Below, in pieces: positions 1 to 8,774 of a DNA stretch of 55,308 nt. Source of the DNA: Alloprevotella sp. (GTDB taxonomy: Bacteria; Bacteroidota; Bacteroidia; Bacteroidales; Muribaculaceae); the NCBI GenBank assembly GCA_023663135.1, contig JAMPIE010000004.1, positions 72,978-128,285 on the forward strand, in the 5' to 3' direction. The stretch's first letter is position 1; every line of letters begins with the position of its first letter. Below the pieces are notes generated by a model. The model did no database searches. It was not told the origin of the DNA and saw nothing but the letters and a program-made list of their open reading frames with translations. The translations under genes were made by a program, and so were the position numbers.

Positions 1-7
1 TGAAAGA

Positions 8-40
8 AAGACCGCTAACTCATTGAGAATTAGCGGTCTT
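8..40 (-). terminator. Rho-independent terminator of tRNA-Phe transcript
   Basis: A perfect 11-bp stem (arms 8-18 and 30-40, AAGACCGCTAA with its complement) with an 11-base loop lies 3 bases beyond the tRNA 3' end. Read on the minus strand it is followed by a T-rich tail, as expected for an intrinsic terminator. Confidence 0.85.
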
Positions 41-43
41 ATG

Positions 44-116
44 TGGTGCCACCAGGAATCGAACCGGGGACACAAGGATTTTCAGTCCTTTGCTCTACCA
101 ACTGAGCTATGGCACC
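44..116 (-). tRNA. tRNA-Phe (anticodon GAA)
   Basis: Read on the minus strand the 73-base sequence folds into a cloverleaf. The acceptor stem is GGTGCCA pairing with TGGCACC, the D-loop contains AGCTCAGTTGGTAGAGC, the anticodon loop is ACTGAAAATC with anticodon GAA, and the T-arm is GGTTCGATTCC. The discriminator base is A. The following bases are CAT, so the CCA end is not encoded and must be added after transcription. It is a single gene with its own promoter upstream and terminator downstream. Confidence 0.97.
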
Positions 117-155
117 TTTGCTATGAGGCGGATTGTGTTTTCCTCAATTGCGATG

Positions 156-186
156 CAAAGGTAAGGGGAATTTTTTTACCGGGCAA
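156..186 (-). promoter_or_regulatory. Bacteroidota-type promoter of tRNA-Phe
   Basis: On the minus strand a TTG (-33 element, 184-186) is separated by 20 bases from a perfect TAnnTTTG -7 element (TACCTTTG, 156-163). Transcription would begin about 30-35 bases upstream of the mature tRNA 5' end. Confidence 0.7.
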
Positions 187-240
187 GTTTTTTCATGCTT
201 TTTTGCAACGGGACGCCAAATTTTTTTAGCGGAGGGCGGA

Positions 241-1221
241 TTATTTGTCAAAAAGTGTCTTGAGGGAGCCTATGGAGGAAATGACTGATGATGCTTCGTA
301 GGGGATGTAGATGGTCTTGTTGTCTTGGCCGGAGGTCATTTCGCGGAGGGTGTCGATGTATTTCATGGCGAGCATGTATGTGGCGGGGTCGGTGGAGGAT
401 GATTTGACGGCTTCGGCTACTCGGAGGATGGCGTCGGCTTCGGCTTGTGCGTTGAGGATTATGGCGCGTGCTTCGCCTTCGGCGTTGAGGATGGCGGCTT
501 GTTTGACGGCTTCGGCTTTGTTGATCTGGGAGGCTTTCTCGCCTTCGGAGCGTAGGATGAGGCTCTGTTTCTCTCCTTCGGCGTTGAGGATCTCGGCGCG
601 GCGGTTTCGCTCGGCTTGCATCTGTTTTTCCATGGCGATGCGAACGCTTTCGGGGGGAGTGATGTCTTGGAGTTCAACGCGGTTAACTTTGACGCCCCAT
701 TTGTTTGTGGCGTCGTCGAGGATGCCTTGGAGCTTGGCGTTGATGGTGTCGCGTGAGGAGAGGGTCTCGTCGAGTTCGAGCTCGCCTATTACGTTTCGGA
801 GTGATGTCTGGGTGAGTTTCTCGATGGCGTTTGGGAGGTTGTCTATTTCGTAGACACTCTTTTTGGGGTCGGTGATCTGGAAGTAGATGAGGGCGTTGAT
901 TTCGGTGGTGACGTTGTCGCGTGTGATTACTTGCTGTGATGGGAAGTCGTAGACTTGTTCGCGGAGGTCGATAACGGGGGTGGTGACGGTGCGGACAACG
1001 GTTCGGCCGCCGACAGAGTTTTCGATTCGGCGGGTGTAGATTACTTTAGGCCGGTCAACGAATGGGATGATGAAGTTGAGGCCCGGGGAGAGGACGCTGT
1101 GGAAGCGGCCGAGGCGCTCTATGACGCGTGTCTCTGATTGGGGAACTACTTTGACGCCGGCGGAGATGATGATGACGGCGAGGATGACCACTATGATGGT
1201 GAGGATGATTGATGATGACAT
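241..1221 (-). CDS. SPFH/band-7 domain membrane protein (stomatin/QmcA-like)
   Basis: 326 residues. One N-terminal membrane segment (about residues 4-23) is followed by an SPFH/prohibitin-homology domain (about 27-190, with the typical stretch LSPGLNFIIPF). A long Ala/Glu-rich coiled coil follows (about 190-260), built from repeated units around ILNAEGE. Members of the family assemble into large membrane-anchored oligomeric cages that organise membrane microdomains and modulate membrane proteases. The gene lies 29 bases downstream of an NfeD-family gene on the same strand, the classic SPFH-NfeD pairing, so the two products probably act together. Family assignment is firm; the client protein is unknown. 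Confidence 0.92.
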   Translation of the reverse strand: MSSSIILTIIVVILAVIIISAGVKVVPQSETRVIERLGRFHSVLSPGLNFIIPFVDRPKVIYTRRIENSVGGRTVVRTVTTPVIDLREQVYDFPSQQVITRDNVTTEINALIYFQITDPKKSVYEIDNLPNAIEKLTQTSLRNVIGELELDETLSSRDTINAKLQGILDDATNKWGVKVNRVELQDITPPESVRIAMEKQMQAERNRRAEILNAEGEKQSLILRSEGEKASQINKAEAVKQAAILNAEGEARAIILNAQAEADAILRVAEAVKSSSTDPATYMLAMKYIDTLREMTSGQDNKTIYIPYEASSVISSIGSLKTLFDK

Positions 1222-1250
1222 GGATGAGAGATTAGGTGATTAGGGGTGGA

Positions 1251-1697
1251 TTAGGAGGCGGGGGTGATGTCGAGGATTATGGAGTCGTAGCCGGTGACGA
1301 TTACTTCTGTGCCGCGAGGGATGGGTGAGTCAATGCCCGGGGCGCGGACTTGCCAATTGTCGCCGTCGATGCGAGCGCGGCCGAGCTCGCCGGGGCGCAC
1401 TTCGTGGGTGATAGTCGCTCGCCGGCCGAGGAGGGCGTCCATGCCGGTGCGATGGTCGGGAGCGTTGGGGTGACGGCGGAGAGACCATCGGCGGTAGAGA
1501 GGCATGAGGGCGAGGTAGGCAATGAGGGTAACGGCGGCGAGGGCAGAGAGTTGAGGTGTAAATCCGGGGCCGGCGAGGGCTACGGCCATTGCGCCGAGGG
1601 CGCCGGTGGCGAGGCATAGTGCCCAGAGCGATTGGGTGAGGGCTTCGCAGATGATGAAAAGGGCTGCTAAGATGAGCCAGATGAGCCAGGAGTCCAT
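1251..1697 (-). CDS. NfeD-family membrane protein
   Basis: 148 residues. The N-terminal half is strongly hydrophobic with about two to three membrane segments (residues 3-60), followed by a basic stretch. The C-terminal part (about 88-145, including GRRATITHEVRPGELGRARI and an ending around VTGYDSIILDI) matches the small OB-like beta-barrel of short NfeD proteins. It lacks the ClpP-like protease domain of long NfeD forms. It is the upstream gene of a two-gene operon with the SPFH protein, and the OB domain is thought to contact the SPFH partner. Confidence 0.88.
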   Translation of the reverse strand: MDSWLIWLILAALFIICEALTQSLWALCLATGALGAMAVALAGPGFTPQLSALAAVTLIAYLALMPLYRRWSLRRHPNAPDHRTGMDALLGRRATITHEVRPGELGRARIDGDNWQVRAPGIDSPIPRGTEVIVTGYDSIILDITPAS

Positions 1698-1736
1698 TGT
1701 GGAGGAGAATGCGGGATGATTTGCGCATCTTCACGA

Positions 1737-1757
1737 CAAAGATAGTGACAATTGTCA
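1737..1757 (-). promoter_or_regulatory. -7 promoter element and adjacent palindrome upstream of nfeD-SPFH
   Basis: The minus strand carries TATCTTTG (1737-1744), a perfect TAnnTTTG element 40 bases upstream of the nfeD-like start. Two bases upstream of it lies a perfect 12-bp palindrome, TGACAATTGTCA (1746-1757), inside the expected -33/-7 spacer, which is a plausible operator position. No convincing -33 element is visible. Confidence 0.5.
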
Positions 1758-1795
1758 ATAAAATGGTGCGTAATATGAGTCGAAGTGACAAAAAT

Positions 1796-1826
1796 TTTGC
1801 TCTGTTGGGCAAAAAGTGTAATTTTG
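1796..1826 (+). promoter_or_regulatory. Promoter of secreted C1 peptidase gene
   Basis: TTTG (1796-1799), a 19-base spacer and TAATTTTG (1819-1826) match the Bacteroidota -33/-7 consensus. The predicted start of transcription leaves a leader of about 65 bases before the ATG at 1898. Confidence 0.7.
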
Positions 1827-1897
1827 CGGCTGCCGGAGGCTCAGCTCATAGGGTCAAAGGCTGATAAAGCAATCTTAATATCACAAACATCATCATA

Positions 1898-3097
1898 ATG
1901 AAGAAGTATTTACTCATGGCGTTTGCCGTGGCATCGGCTTTCACGGCGGCCATGGCGCAGGAGGCTCCTGACAGCGCCGGCTTTGTCTTTACGGATATAA
2001 GCGTGGTGCCTACCAACTCAGTGAAGGATCAGAACAAGAGCGGCACATGCTGGGCCTTCTCGGCCACATCTTTTTTTGAGGATGAGATCTTGCGCAAGAC
2101 GGGCAAGAGCGTCGACCTCTCGGAGATGTTTACCGTCCGCGAGACCTATGGCGACAAGGCTGAGAATTATGTCCGTCGCTATGGCACAGCCCAGTTCTCC
2201 CAGGGAGGCTCATGCCCCGACATTGCTTATGTCTGGGAGCGCTACGGAGCTATGCCTGAGGCTGCTTATCCGGGCCTCAACTATGGCGAGGACAATCATG
2301 TGCATGGCGAGGTGGAGGCCGGCCTCAAGGGTTTCCTGAATGCCATCGTACGCAAGCCTAATCGCCGTCTCTCAACAGCATGGATCCCGGCCAAGGAGGC
2401 TATCCTTGATGCCTATTTTGGCGAGGTGCCCGGGGAATTTGTCTATGAGGGAGTGACATATACTCCGAAGTCGTTTGCCGAGTCACTGCCTATCAATACG
2501 AGCGACTACATAGGGTTAACGTCATTCACCCATCATCCGTTTTACAAGCCGTTTAACGTGGAGGTGCCTGACAACTGGATCAACTTTGAGTATTACAACA
2601 TACCTCTTGATCAGCTGGTTGAGGCCACGAAGTATGCCGTGGAGCATGGCTATTCAGTGGCATGGGCAGCCGACGTGTCGGAGCGTGGATTTAACTGGGG
2701 CAAGGGCTATGCCAATATGCCTGCAGCCAAGACCGATGCCGACTTTGAGGGGACAGAGCTTGCCCGTTGGGTGAGCCTCTCAAAGGCCGATCGCGAGAAG
2801 GAGGCCTACAAGCAGCGTGGCCCGGTGAAGGAGCTGGACGTGACCCAGGAGCTGCGTCAGGAAATGTTTGACCGTCAGGAGACAACCGACGACCATGGTA
2901 TGGTGATCGTGGGCATTGCCAAGGACCAGGAAGGCAACGAATGGTTTAAGGTAAAGAACTCATGGACAGACAAGCAGATCTATGGTGGCTACTTTTATGT
3001 GTCAATCCCCTATTTCAAGGCCAAGACCATGGATATCTATGTAAACAAGGAGGGTGTTCCAGCCAACATTCTCAAGGAGCTCGGCCTTAAGAAGTGA
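1898..3097 (+). CDS. Secreted papain-like C1 family peptidase (bleomycin hydrolase/aminopeptidase C type)
   Basis: 399 residues beginning with a clear signal peptide (cleavage expected near AMA-QEAP, about residue 20). The catalytic triad is visible: Cys51 in SGTCWAFS preceded by the oxyanion Gln in VKDQNKSG, His333 in DDHGMVIVG, and Asn354 in VKNSWTD. The wide Cys-His spacing and the DDHGM motif point to the C1B (PepC/bleomycin hydrolase) branch. It is somewhat shorter than cytosolic PepC (about 440-450) and, unlike it, has an export signal, so it should act in the periplasm or outside the cell. Single gene with its own promoter and a terminator directly downstream. Confidence 0.9.
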   Translation: MKKYLLMAFAVASAFTAAMAQEAPDSAGFVFTDISVVPTNSVKDQNKSGTCWAFSATSFFEDEILRKTGKSVDLSEMFTVRETYGDKAENYVRRYGTAQFSQGGSCPDIAYVWERYGAMPEAAYPGLNYGEDNHVHGEVEAGLKGFLNAIVRKPNRRLSTAWIPAKEAILDAYFGEVPGEFVYEGVTYTPKSFAESLPINTSDYIGLTSFTHHPFYKPFNVEVPDNWINFEYYNIPLDQLVEATKYAVEHGYSVAWAADVSERGFNWGKGYANMPAAKTDADFEGTELARWVSLSKADREKEAYKQRGPVKELDVTQELRQEMFDRQETTDDHGMVIVGIAKDQEGNEWFKVKNSWTDKQIYGGYFYVSIPYFKAKTMDIYVNKEGVPANILKELGLKK

Positions 3098-3119
3098 ACC
3101 GAGTTGTCGCATAATAAAG

Positions 3120-3164
3120 TGCCACGCCGGAGTCTCAAGGGACTTCGGCGTGGCAACTTTTTAT
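3120..3164. terminator. Bidirectional terminator between C1 peptidase and GH2 genes
   Basis: A 15-bp stem (3120-3134 with 3141-3155, one G-T pair) is followed by CTTTTT on the plus strand. On the minus strand the same hairpin follows the end of the convergent GH2 gene, and a short T-rich stretch lies beyond it. Confidence 0.85.
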
Positions 3165-3177
3165 ACCATTGGGGAGA

Positions 3178-5682
3178 TTATTCAACTGGGATGGTGATGG
3201 AGGCAGATTTGACACCGGGGGCAGATGCCGAGAAGCGGAGCGAGCCCGGAGCTTTGGATGAGCGAGCGATGGCGGTGGCGGCTCCGCTGAAGAGGTTCAT
3301 TCGGGGCTCTTGGAAGGGGAGGAGACAAGTGGGGTCGCCATTGGCCGTGGCTTCGAAAGATCCGGCGCCGTCGACCTTAAAGGACACCAGACGGGTGTCT
3401 GTTGGCACGATGTTGCCATCCTTGTCGGCCACCTGGACGGTGACATAAAGGAGGTCGTCGCCGTCGGCTTGGAGCTTCTGCCTATTAGGGGTGAGGACGA
3501 GATGATGAGGAGTGCCGGCGGTTTTGATGGTCTTTTCGTCGGCTTCGTCGCCATTGACGTCGTAGGCCACGACGGTGATTTCGCCGGGCTGGTAGATGAC
3601 GTCGTCCCAGATGAGGCGGTATCGATCCATCGACTCGCGGGTAGACTTATGTGGGGAGTGGTTGGAGTCGGTGAGGCCGTCGGGGAGAATATCTTTACCG
3701 GCCTCTTTGGAGCGAACGCCCTGGCTGATGCCGTTGACAAAGAGCTCGGCTTTGGGGTAGGAGGTGTAGACCATGACAGGAGTCACCTGGCCTTCGCGAC
3801 CCTCCCAGTTCCAGTGGGGGAGGATGTGTAGGGTAGGCTCATCGTCGCGCCAAACAGAGCGATAGAGGAAAGCGCGGTCTTTGGGGAGAGAGGCGAGGTC
3901 AAAGATGCCGAAGAGGCTTGAGTGGCTTGGCCACGCATCGGTATCGTAGGGAGATGGCTCGCCGAGGTAGTCAAAACCGGTCCAGACAAATTGGCCAAGA
4001 TTCCAGGGATAGTCGTCGTCGGCGGCGAAGTCGAGGTCGGGGATATTGCTCCAGAAGCAGAATTCAGAGTCGTAGGATGATGACTGATTGTCGGGATACA
4101 TCAAGGTGTCGGCCACGACCATGGGAAACTTGTAGACGCCGCGAGAGGAGACGGTAGAAGCGGTCTCAGAGCCGAGGGTCATCTTCTGGGGGAGAGTCTC
4201 GTAGGCCTCCTTGTAGAAATGGGGCTTGTAGTTGAAGCCGGGAATGTCGAGGGTGGCGGCAAAACCGTTTCCGAGGACCGAAGTGGCTTGGTCCATTCCG
4301 CAAGTGACGGGGCGAGTGGGGTCGAGGGAGTGGACGAGATCTTGGAGCATAGTGAGCTCGGCCATTCCGGGCTCGCCCCACTGTGAGGGGACCTCGTTGC
4401 CTATAGACCACATCACGACAGAGGGGTTGTTGCGGAAGTGCTTGACCATGGCAGTTACATCCTTCTCGGCCCATTCATTGAAGAGAGAGCCGTAGCCGTT
4501 GGGCGACTTAGGGCGGAAACCCCAGTCGTCGAAGGGCTCCACCATGAGCATCATTCCCATCTCGTCGCAGAGCTCTACGAGTTCGGGGGCGGGCATATTG
4601 TGGGCGGTGCGGATCGCGTTGACGCCTATCTCTTTGAGGAGTTCAATCTGATGGCGGAGGGCCGAGCGGTTGACGGCAGCGCCGAGGGGGCCGAGGTCGT
4701 GGTGGTTGCAGACGCCTTTAAACTTTGTGGGGACTCCGTTGAGGAAAAAGCCCTTGTCGGGGATATATTCGAGCTCTCGGATGCCGAAGCGAGTGTCGTA
4801 GGTGTCGGCCACGCGACCATCGATGCTGAGGGTGGTGCGGGCAGTGTAGAGGTTGGGGTGGGATGTGTCCCAAAGCTGCGGCTTGTCGATGGTGAAGTTT
4901 TGGGAAAATTCCTGACCGCGGGCGATGTAAGACGAGGTATTGGAGGCCACCTCCTTACCCTGGGGGTCGAGGATGACAGTAGAGACGGAGATCTTGTCGC
5001 CATAAGGCCATTTTTCAGATTGCTTGGCGCCGTCGATGTCCATGCGGAGGTTGACGGTGGCCAACTGTGGGGTCACGACAGGGGTTGTGACATAGGTGCC
5101 CCAGTTGGGGATGTGTATCTTGTCGGTCTCGACGAGATGGACATTGCGGTAGAGGCCGGCTCCGGGATACCAACGGGATGCCTTGTCGTAGTTTTCGAGT
5201 TCTACGACGAGGTCATTGTCGCCGGGCTTGAGGAGATTGTTGTCGAGGATTACCTCAAATGAGTTGTAGCCATAGGGCCAAAAGCCCACCTCGTTGCCGT
5301 TGACCGAGACGCGGGCATTGCTCATTGCGCCGTCAAAGATGAGGGAGAAAGCCTTTCCGGTGGTGTCGGAAATCTCAATATTGCGTCGATAGACACCTTT
5401 GCCGATGAAGGGAAGTCCGCCGGTACGGCCGGTCTTCCAAGTTTTTTCTGTCTCGCCGTTTTGTTCAACGGCCACCTCTTGGAGGTCGTTGGCTCGGTCA
5501 AAGGGGCCATAGATAGCCCAGTCGTGAGGGATTCTGACATTCTGCCATTTCTTGGCGTCGGAGAGGGATCCCTTAGAGAACTGCCAGCCGTCGTTGAGAG
5601 TAGAGACGGAGCGGTCGGCGGCGGCGGAGAGGCATGCGAAGGCCAAGATGGCGGCTGCGATGGGGCGCAGGGGTGTTTTCAT
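3178..5682 (-). CDS. Secreted glycoside hydrolase family 2 (beta-galactosidase-like)
   Basis: 834 residues from the ATG at 5682, which begins a signal peptide ending near LSAAA. The longer reading frame (to a TTG at 5727) is rejected because it overlaps the -7 element. Domain order: GH2 sugar-binding N-domain (about 30-190), immunoglobulin-like GH2 domain (about 200-300), TIM barrel (about 300-600), then DUF4982-like and Ig-like C-terminal domains (about 620-834). Acid/base Glu430 lies in WSIGNEV and the nucleophile Glu506 in GSETAS. It should hydrolyse a terminal beta-linked sugar from dietary or host glycans in the periplasm or at the surface. Substrate cannot be fixed from sequence; beta-galactosidase is the usual activity. 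It is not inside a visible polysaccharide utilization locus. Confidence 0.9.
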   Translation of the reverse strand: MKTPLRPIAAAILAFACLSAAADRSVSTLNDGWQFSKGSLSDAKKWQNVRIPHDWAIYGPFDRANDLQEVAVEQNGETEKTWKTGRTGGLPFIGKGVYRRNIEISDTTGKAFSLIFDGAMSNARVSVNGNEVGFWPYGYNSFEVILDNNLLKPGDNDLVVELENYDKASRWYPGAGLYRNVHLVETDKIHIPNWGTYVTTPVVTPQLATVNLRMDIDGAKQSEKWPYGDKISVSTVILDPQGKEVASNTSSYIARGQEFSQNFTIDKPQLWDTSHPNLYTARTTLSIDGRVADTYDTRFGIRELEYIPDKGFFLNGVPTKFKGVCNHHDLGPLGAAVNRSALRHQIELLKEIGVNAIRTAHNMPAPELVELCDEMGMMLMVEPFDDWGFRPKSPNGYGSLFNEWAEKDVTAMVKHFRNNPSVVMWSIGNEVPSQWGEPGMAELTMLQDLVHSLDPTRPVTCGMDQATSVLGNGFAATLDIPGFNYKPHFYKEAYETLPQKMTLGSETASTVSSRGVYKFPMVVADTLMYPDNQSSSYDSEFCFWSNIPDLDFAADDDYPWNLGQFVWTGFDYLGEPSPYDTDAWPSHSSLFGIFDLASLPKDRAFLYRSVWRDDEPTLHILPHWNWEGREGQVTPVMVYTSYPKAELFVNGISQGVRSKEAGKDILPDGLTDSNHSPHKSTRESMDRYRLIWDDVIYQPGEITVVAYDVNGDEADEKTIKTAGTPHHLVLTPNRQKLQADGDDLLYVTVQVADKDGNIVPTDTRLVSFKVDGAGSFEATANGDPTCLLPFQEPRMNLFSGAATAIARSSKAPGSLRFSASAPGVKSASITIPVE

Positions 5683-5724
5683 AATCAGTAAATGGTTGGA
5701 TAGGTCATTTATAGAGGGAGAGGG

Positions 5725-5732
5725 CAAAGATA
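5725..5732 (-). promoter_or_regulatory. -7 element upstream of GH2 gene
   Basis: TATCTTTG on the minus strand, 42 bases upstream of the chosen ATG. The upstream region is A/T-rich but has no good TTTG. The position supports the ATG at 5682 as the true start. Confidence 0.55.
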
Positions 5733-5907
5733 ATAAAAAAAAATTAAATTGAGTCTAAGGTCGAGGAAAATATCATGTCAGGGTCGCGGAAGATTTTTAA
5801 TCAGGGGGGGATCCGGGGATTATCCGGGCAATATCCAGGGGGCGTGGTGTGGTAGCTGAATTAGGGGGGCGTAGCGGGGTTGCGATGTGTAAGTTTTTTA
5901 ACGGAAA
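5733..5907. other. Gene-free stretch between GH2 and the trp promoter
   Basis: No convincing ORF or RNA. It starts with an A/T-rich tract and contains short G runs (seven Gs near 5804, six near 5865) and GGGGAT/CCGGGG-type sequence. It appears to be spacer between two divergent promoters. Confidence 0.5.
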
Positions 5908-5939
5908 TTTGGAGGATTGGAAATAAAGGGTTACTTTTG
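5908..5939 (+). promoter_or_regulatory. trp operon promoter
   Basis: TTTG (5908-5911), a 20-base spacer and TACTTTTG (5932-5939), a full match to the Bacteroidota consensus. Transcription would start near 5944-5946, about 16 bases before the leader-peptide ATG. Confidence 0.75.
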
Positions 5940-5960
5940 CGGTATCAATCTGACAAGGAT

Positions 5961-6032
5961 ATGAAGAAAGCGCAAGGCATACATCGATGGTGGCGCATCG
6001 GGAAGACGTCCCGATGGCCTCTTTGTGTGTGA
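5961..6032 (+). CDS. trpL: trp leader peptide (23 aa, three Trp)
   Basis: A short ORF between the trp promoter and trpB encodes 23 residues with Trp at positions 10, 11 (tandem TGG TGG) and 19, ending PLCV and a TGA at 6030-6032. Three Trp in 23 residues, the location just after the start of transcription, and a terminator 55 bases downstream of the stop are the hallmarks of a ribosome-mediated attenuation leader. It is too short for standard gene calling. The function is inferred from composition and position. Confidence 0.85.
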   Translation: MKKAQGIHRWWRIGKTSRWPLCV

Positions 6033-6128
6033 CCGTTTGCGGCAGGATTGATGAAAAAGGTAATTATAGACTGCTTGCATATACATAAGCCACCGGGGAC
6101 GGTCGTCCAAGGTGGCTTTAACTTTTTT
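5996..6128 (+). terminator. trp attenuator (pause hairpin, antiterminator, terminator)
   Basis: Three elements are visible. An 8-bp perfect hairpin (5996-6003 with 6009-6016) lies inside trpL after the tandem Trp codons. The terminator is an 8-bp stem (6087-6094 with 6111-6118) with an inner 4-bp stem (6097-6100 with 6105-6108) followed by a T-rich run ending in six Ts (6123-6128). The competing antiterminator pairs 6031-6042 with 6093-6104: 12 positions, one mismatch and two G-U pairs. A ribosome reaching the trpL stop would cover 6031-6042 and allow termination. One stalled at the Trp codons would leave it free and permit readthrough into trpB. The pairing is seen; the mechanism is inferred. 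Confidence 0.8.
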
Positions 6129-6148
6129 AACTGACATATTATAAAATC

Positions 6149-7351
6149 ATGCCAAACTGCAATCTGCTCCCGGTTGATGACCGGGGCTTTTATGGGCGCT
6201 ATGGCGGCGCTTTCATCCCGGAGATACTTCACTCCAATATAGAGCGGCTGACAAAGGCTTATGCTCGATATGCTGACGACCCCACATTTGTGGCCGAATG
6301 TGAGAGGCTGCTTGCCGATTATGTTGGTCGTCCTACCCCGCTTTATCGCGCCGGGCGACTCTCGGAACGGTATGGAGCTGAGATCTATCTCAAACGCGAG
6401 GATCTGTGTCACACCGGGGCACATAAAATCAATAATGCCATAGGGTCGGTGCTCTTGGCAGAGCGGATGGGAAAGCGCCGTATCATAGCCGAGACTGGCG
6501 CGGGACAGCATGGAGTGGCGGTGGCCACGGTGTGTGCACTCCGCGGGCTCGACTGCGTAATCTACATGGGTGCGACCGACGTGGCGCGCCAGCAGCCCAA
6601 CGTTGAGCGAATAAAAATGTTGGGAGCAAAGGTAGAGGCAGTCCATTCGGGCAACTCTACCTTGAAGGATGCTACGAATGAAGCAATCCGCGATTGGTGT
6701 TGCAACCCCTCGGACACTTTTTATGTGATAGGAAGCACTGTAGGGCCACACCCATACCCGATGATGGTGGCTCACTTCCAAAGTGTTATCAGCCGCGAGA
6801 TGAGGCAACAGCTCAAGGAGAAGACCGGGAGCGAGCATCCAGGCTACGTGATAGCCTGCGTAGGGGGCGGGAGCAATGCCGCCGGGGCCTTCTATCATTT
6901 CCTTGACGAGCCGGAGGTGAAGCTCATAGCGGTAGAGGCCGCCGGCAAGGGAGTGGATAGCGGCGAGAGCGCGGCGACGATACGGCTCGGGCGCGATGGA
7001 ATCATCCATGGGTCGCGGACGCTGGTGATGCAGACCCCCGACGGGCAGATCACCGAGCCGTATTCCATCTCGGCCGGGCTGGACTATCCCGGCATAGGGC
7101 CGTTGCATGCCTATCTGGCCGAGAGCGGGAGGATAGAGGTATTGTCGGCGACCGACGACGAAGCCCTTGAGGCCGCACGCGAGCTAACAAGCATGGAGGG
7201 AATCATCCCGGCCCTGGAGTCGGCCCACGCCTTGGCCGCGCTGAAGATGAAGACGTTTGAAAAGGGGGATGTCGTGGTGGTCAACCTCTCGGGGCGCGGC
7301 GACAAAGATATGCACACCTATCTGTCAAACATCAAAAACACAGACCAATGA
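6149..7351 (+). CDS. trpB: Tryptophan synthase beta chain
   Basis: 400 residues, full length. It condenses indole with serine using PLP. The PLP lysine is Lys93 in [12 protein letters not shown], and the family motifs AETGAGQHG and the phosphate-binding VGGGSNA loop are intact. First structural gene of the trp operon, about 20 bases after the attenuator T-run, which is the usual first position in Bacteroidota. Its stop overlaps the trpE start (ATGA type). Expression should follow tryptophan supply through the leader. Confidence 0.97.
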   Translation: MPNCNLLPVDDRGFYGRYGGAFIPEILHSNIERLTKAYARYADDPTFVAECERLLADYVGRPTPLYRAGRLSERYGAEIYLKREDLCHTGAHKINNAIGSVLLAERMGKRRIIAETGAGQHGVAVATVCALRGLDCVIYMGATDVARQQPNVERIKMLGAKVEAVHSGNSTLKDATNEAIRDWCCNPSDTFYVIGSTVGPHPYPMMVAHFQSVISREMRQQLKEKTGSEHPGYVIACVGGGSNAAGAFYHFLDEPEVKLIAVEAAGKGVDSGESAATIRLGRDGIIHGSRTLVMQTPDGQITEPYSISAGLDYPGIGPLHAYLAESGRIEVLSATDDEALEAARELTSMEGIIPALESAHALAALKMKTFEKGDVVVVNLSGRGDKDMHTYLSNIKNTDQ

Positions 7352-8748
7352 GACTATCACAGAAGATTACCACCGTGTCGGCCGATCTGGAGACACCGGT
7401 GGGGCTATACCTAAAGATACGCGACCTCTATCCCAGCTCAGCCCTCCTTGAGAGCTCAGACTATCACACGTCGCAAAACTCACTGTCGATCATCGGAGTG
7501 GACCCAATAGGGTCGTTTACCGTGGCCGGGGAGAAGATCGAAAGTCGGTACCCCGACGGGAGCCGGACAGAGACAGATACAGCGACCACGGCAGTGACTG
7601 ATGCACTCGGAGCCTATATAAAGTGTTATGAGACAGAGACAACAGAGGGGCTGTTCAACGGGCTTCTCGGCTTCACAGCCTATGACGCAGTGAGATATTT
7701 TGAGCCGACAGTGCCAATCACCCATCGCGAGCCGGGCTTTGAGGATATCCCAGACATGCAATATCTACTCTATCGCTATATCATCCAGGTGAACCACTAC
7801 CGCAACGAGATGACCATCATAGAGAATATCCCCGGGGGGGATGAGAGCCGAACGGAAGAGCTGCTCTCTATCATAGCCAATAACAATGTGGCCGTCTACC
7901 CATTCAAAGCCAAGGATGACATCAACTCGCCGGTGACCGACGAGGAATATGAGGCGATGGTGGAGCGCGGGATAGCGGCAGCGAAGCGCGGCGATGTGTT
8001 TCAGATAGTAATCTCGCGACGTTTCTCCCAGGGCTTTACCGGCGACGAATTTAACGTCTATCGCGCCTTGCGGTCGGTCAATCCGTCGCCCTATCTTTTC
8101 TTCTTTGACTTTGGCGGCTTCAAAGTGTTTGGGTCGTCGCCGGAGACCCACCTGCGTGTGACCGCCACGCGCGAGGCCTACATAGACCCCATCGCCGGGA
8201 CCTTCAGGCGCACAGGCGACGACAGGCGCGACCATGAGCTGGCCGAGCAGCTGCTGACCGACCCGAAAGAGAATGCCGAGCATATAATGCTTGTCGACTT
8301 AGCACGCAACGACTTGGCGCGTAGCGGAGGGTTGGTGGAAGTGGAATATCTCAAGCAGATACAATTTTACAGCCACGTGATCCACATGGTGAGCCGAGTG
8401 AAAGCCCAGCTGCCACCCGAAGCCGACGCCATCAAGCTCTTTGCCGCCACCTTCCCCGCCGGGACACTGAGCGGCGCGCCCAAGGTGAGAGCCATGCAGC
8501 TCATCGATGCCATAGAGCCCGTGAACCGCATGACCTATGGGGGCTGCATAGGCTCCTTTGGGTTTGACGGCTCGATCAACCAGGCCATCACCATACGCTC
8601 CTTTCTCTCCAAAGGAAACCGGCTCTACTCGCAGGCCGGGGCAGGCATCGTGGCACGCTCCAACCCCCACAGCGAGCTATGCGAGACCAACAACAAGCTT
8701 GGTGCCCTGGTGAAAGCAGTGGCCAAGGCCGAGACATTTATCCGATAA
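7348..8748 (+). CDS. trpE: Anthranilate synthase component I
   Basis: 466 residues. It converts chorismate to anthranilate using ammonia delivered by TrpG. The N-terminal tryptophan feedback motif LLES followed by SLSIIG is present (about residues 31-52). The C-terminal chorismate-binding domain shows DPIAGTFRR, the Mg-binding region around LVDLARNDL, and the [13 protein letters not shown] motif. It starts by a 4-base overlap with trpB and is followed by trpG, its partner. Both transcriptional and feedback control are expected. Confidence 0.97.
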   Translation: MRLSQKITTVSADLETPVGLYLKIRDLYPSSALLESSDYHTSQNSLSIIGVDPIGSFTVAGEKIESRYPDGSRTETDTATTAVTDALGAYIKCYETETTEGLFNGLLGFTAYDAVRYFEPTVPITHREPGFEDIPDMQYLLYRYIIQVNHYRNEMTIIENIPGGDESRTEELLSIIANNNVAVYPFKAKDDINSPVTDEEYEAMVERGIAAAKRGDVFQIVISRRFSQGFTGDEFNVYRALRSVNPSPYLFFFDFGGFKVFGSSPETHLRVTATREAYIDPIAGTFRRTGDDRRDHELAEQLLTDPKENAEHIMLVDLARNDLARSGGLVEVEYLKQIQFYSHVIHMVSRVKAQLPPEADAIKLFAATFPAGTLSGAPKVRAMQLIDAIEPVNRMTYGGCIGSFGFDGSINQAITIRSFLSKGNRLYSQAGAGIVARSNPHSELCETNNKLGALVKAVAKAETFIR

Positions 8749-8774
8749 CCCCTCTCCTATACTCTACAGAAGCC

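Noticed and set aside
4438..5262. 274-codon plus-strand open frame inside the GH2 gene
   Set aside because: Complementary to the GH2 coding frame with intact catalytic motifs; Val/Gly/Glu-rich nonsense typical of a GC-rich antisense frame.
5683..5727. Upstream start (TTG) extending the GH2 protein by 15 residues
   Set aside because: It coincides with the TATCTTTG -7 element, and the ATG at 5682 starts a normal signal peptide.
5945..7108. 387-codon open frame on the minus strand across trpL and trpB
   Set aside because: It is antisense to a clear trpB and to the trp leader, has no recognisable domain, and its composition reflects the codons of the opposite strand.
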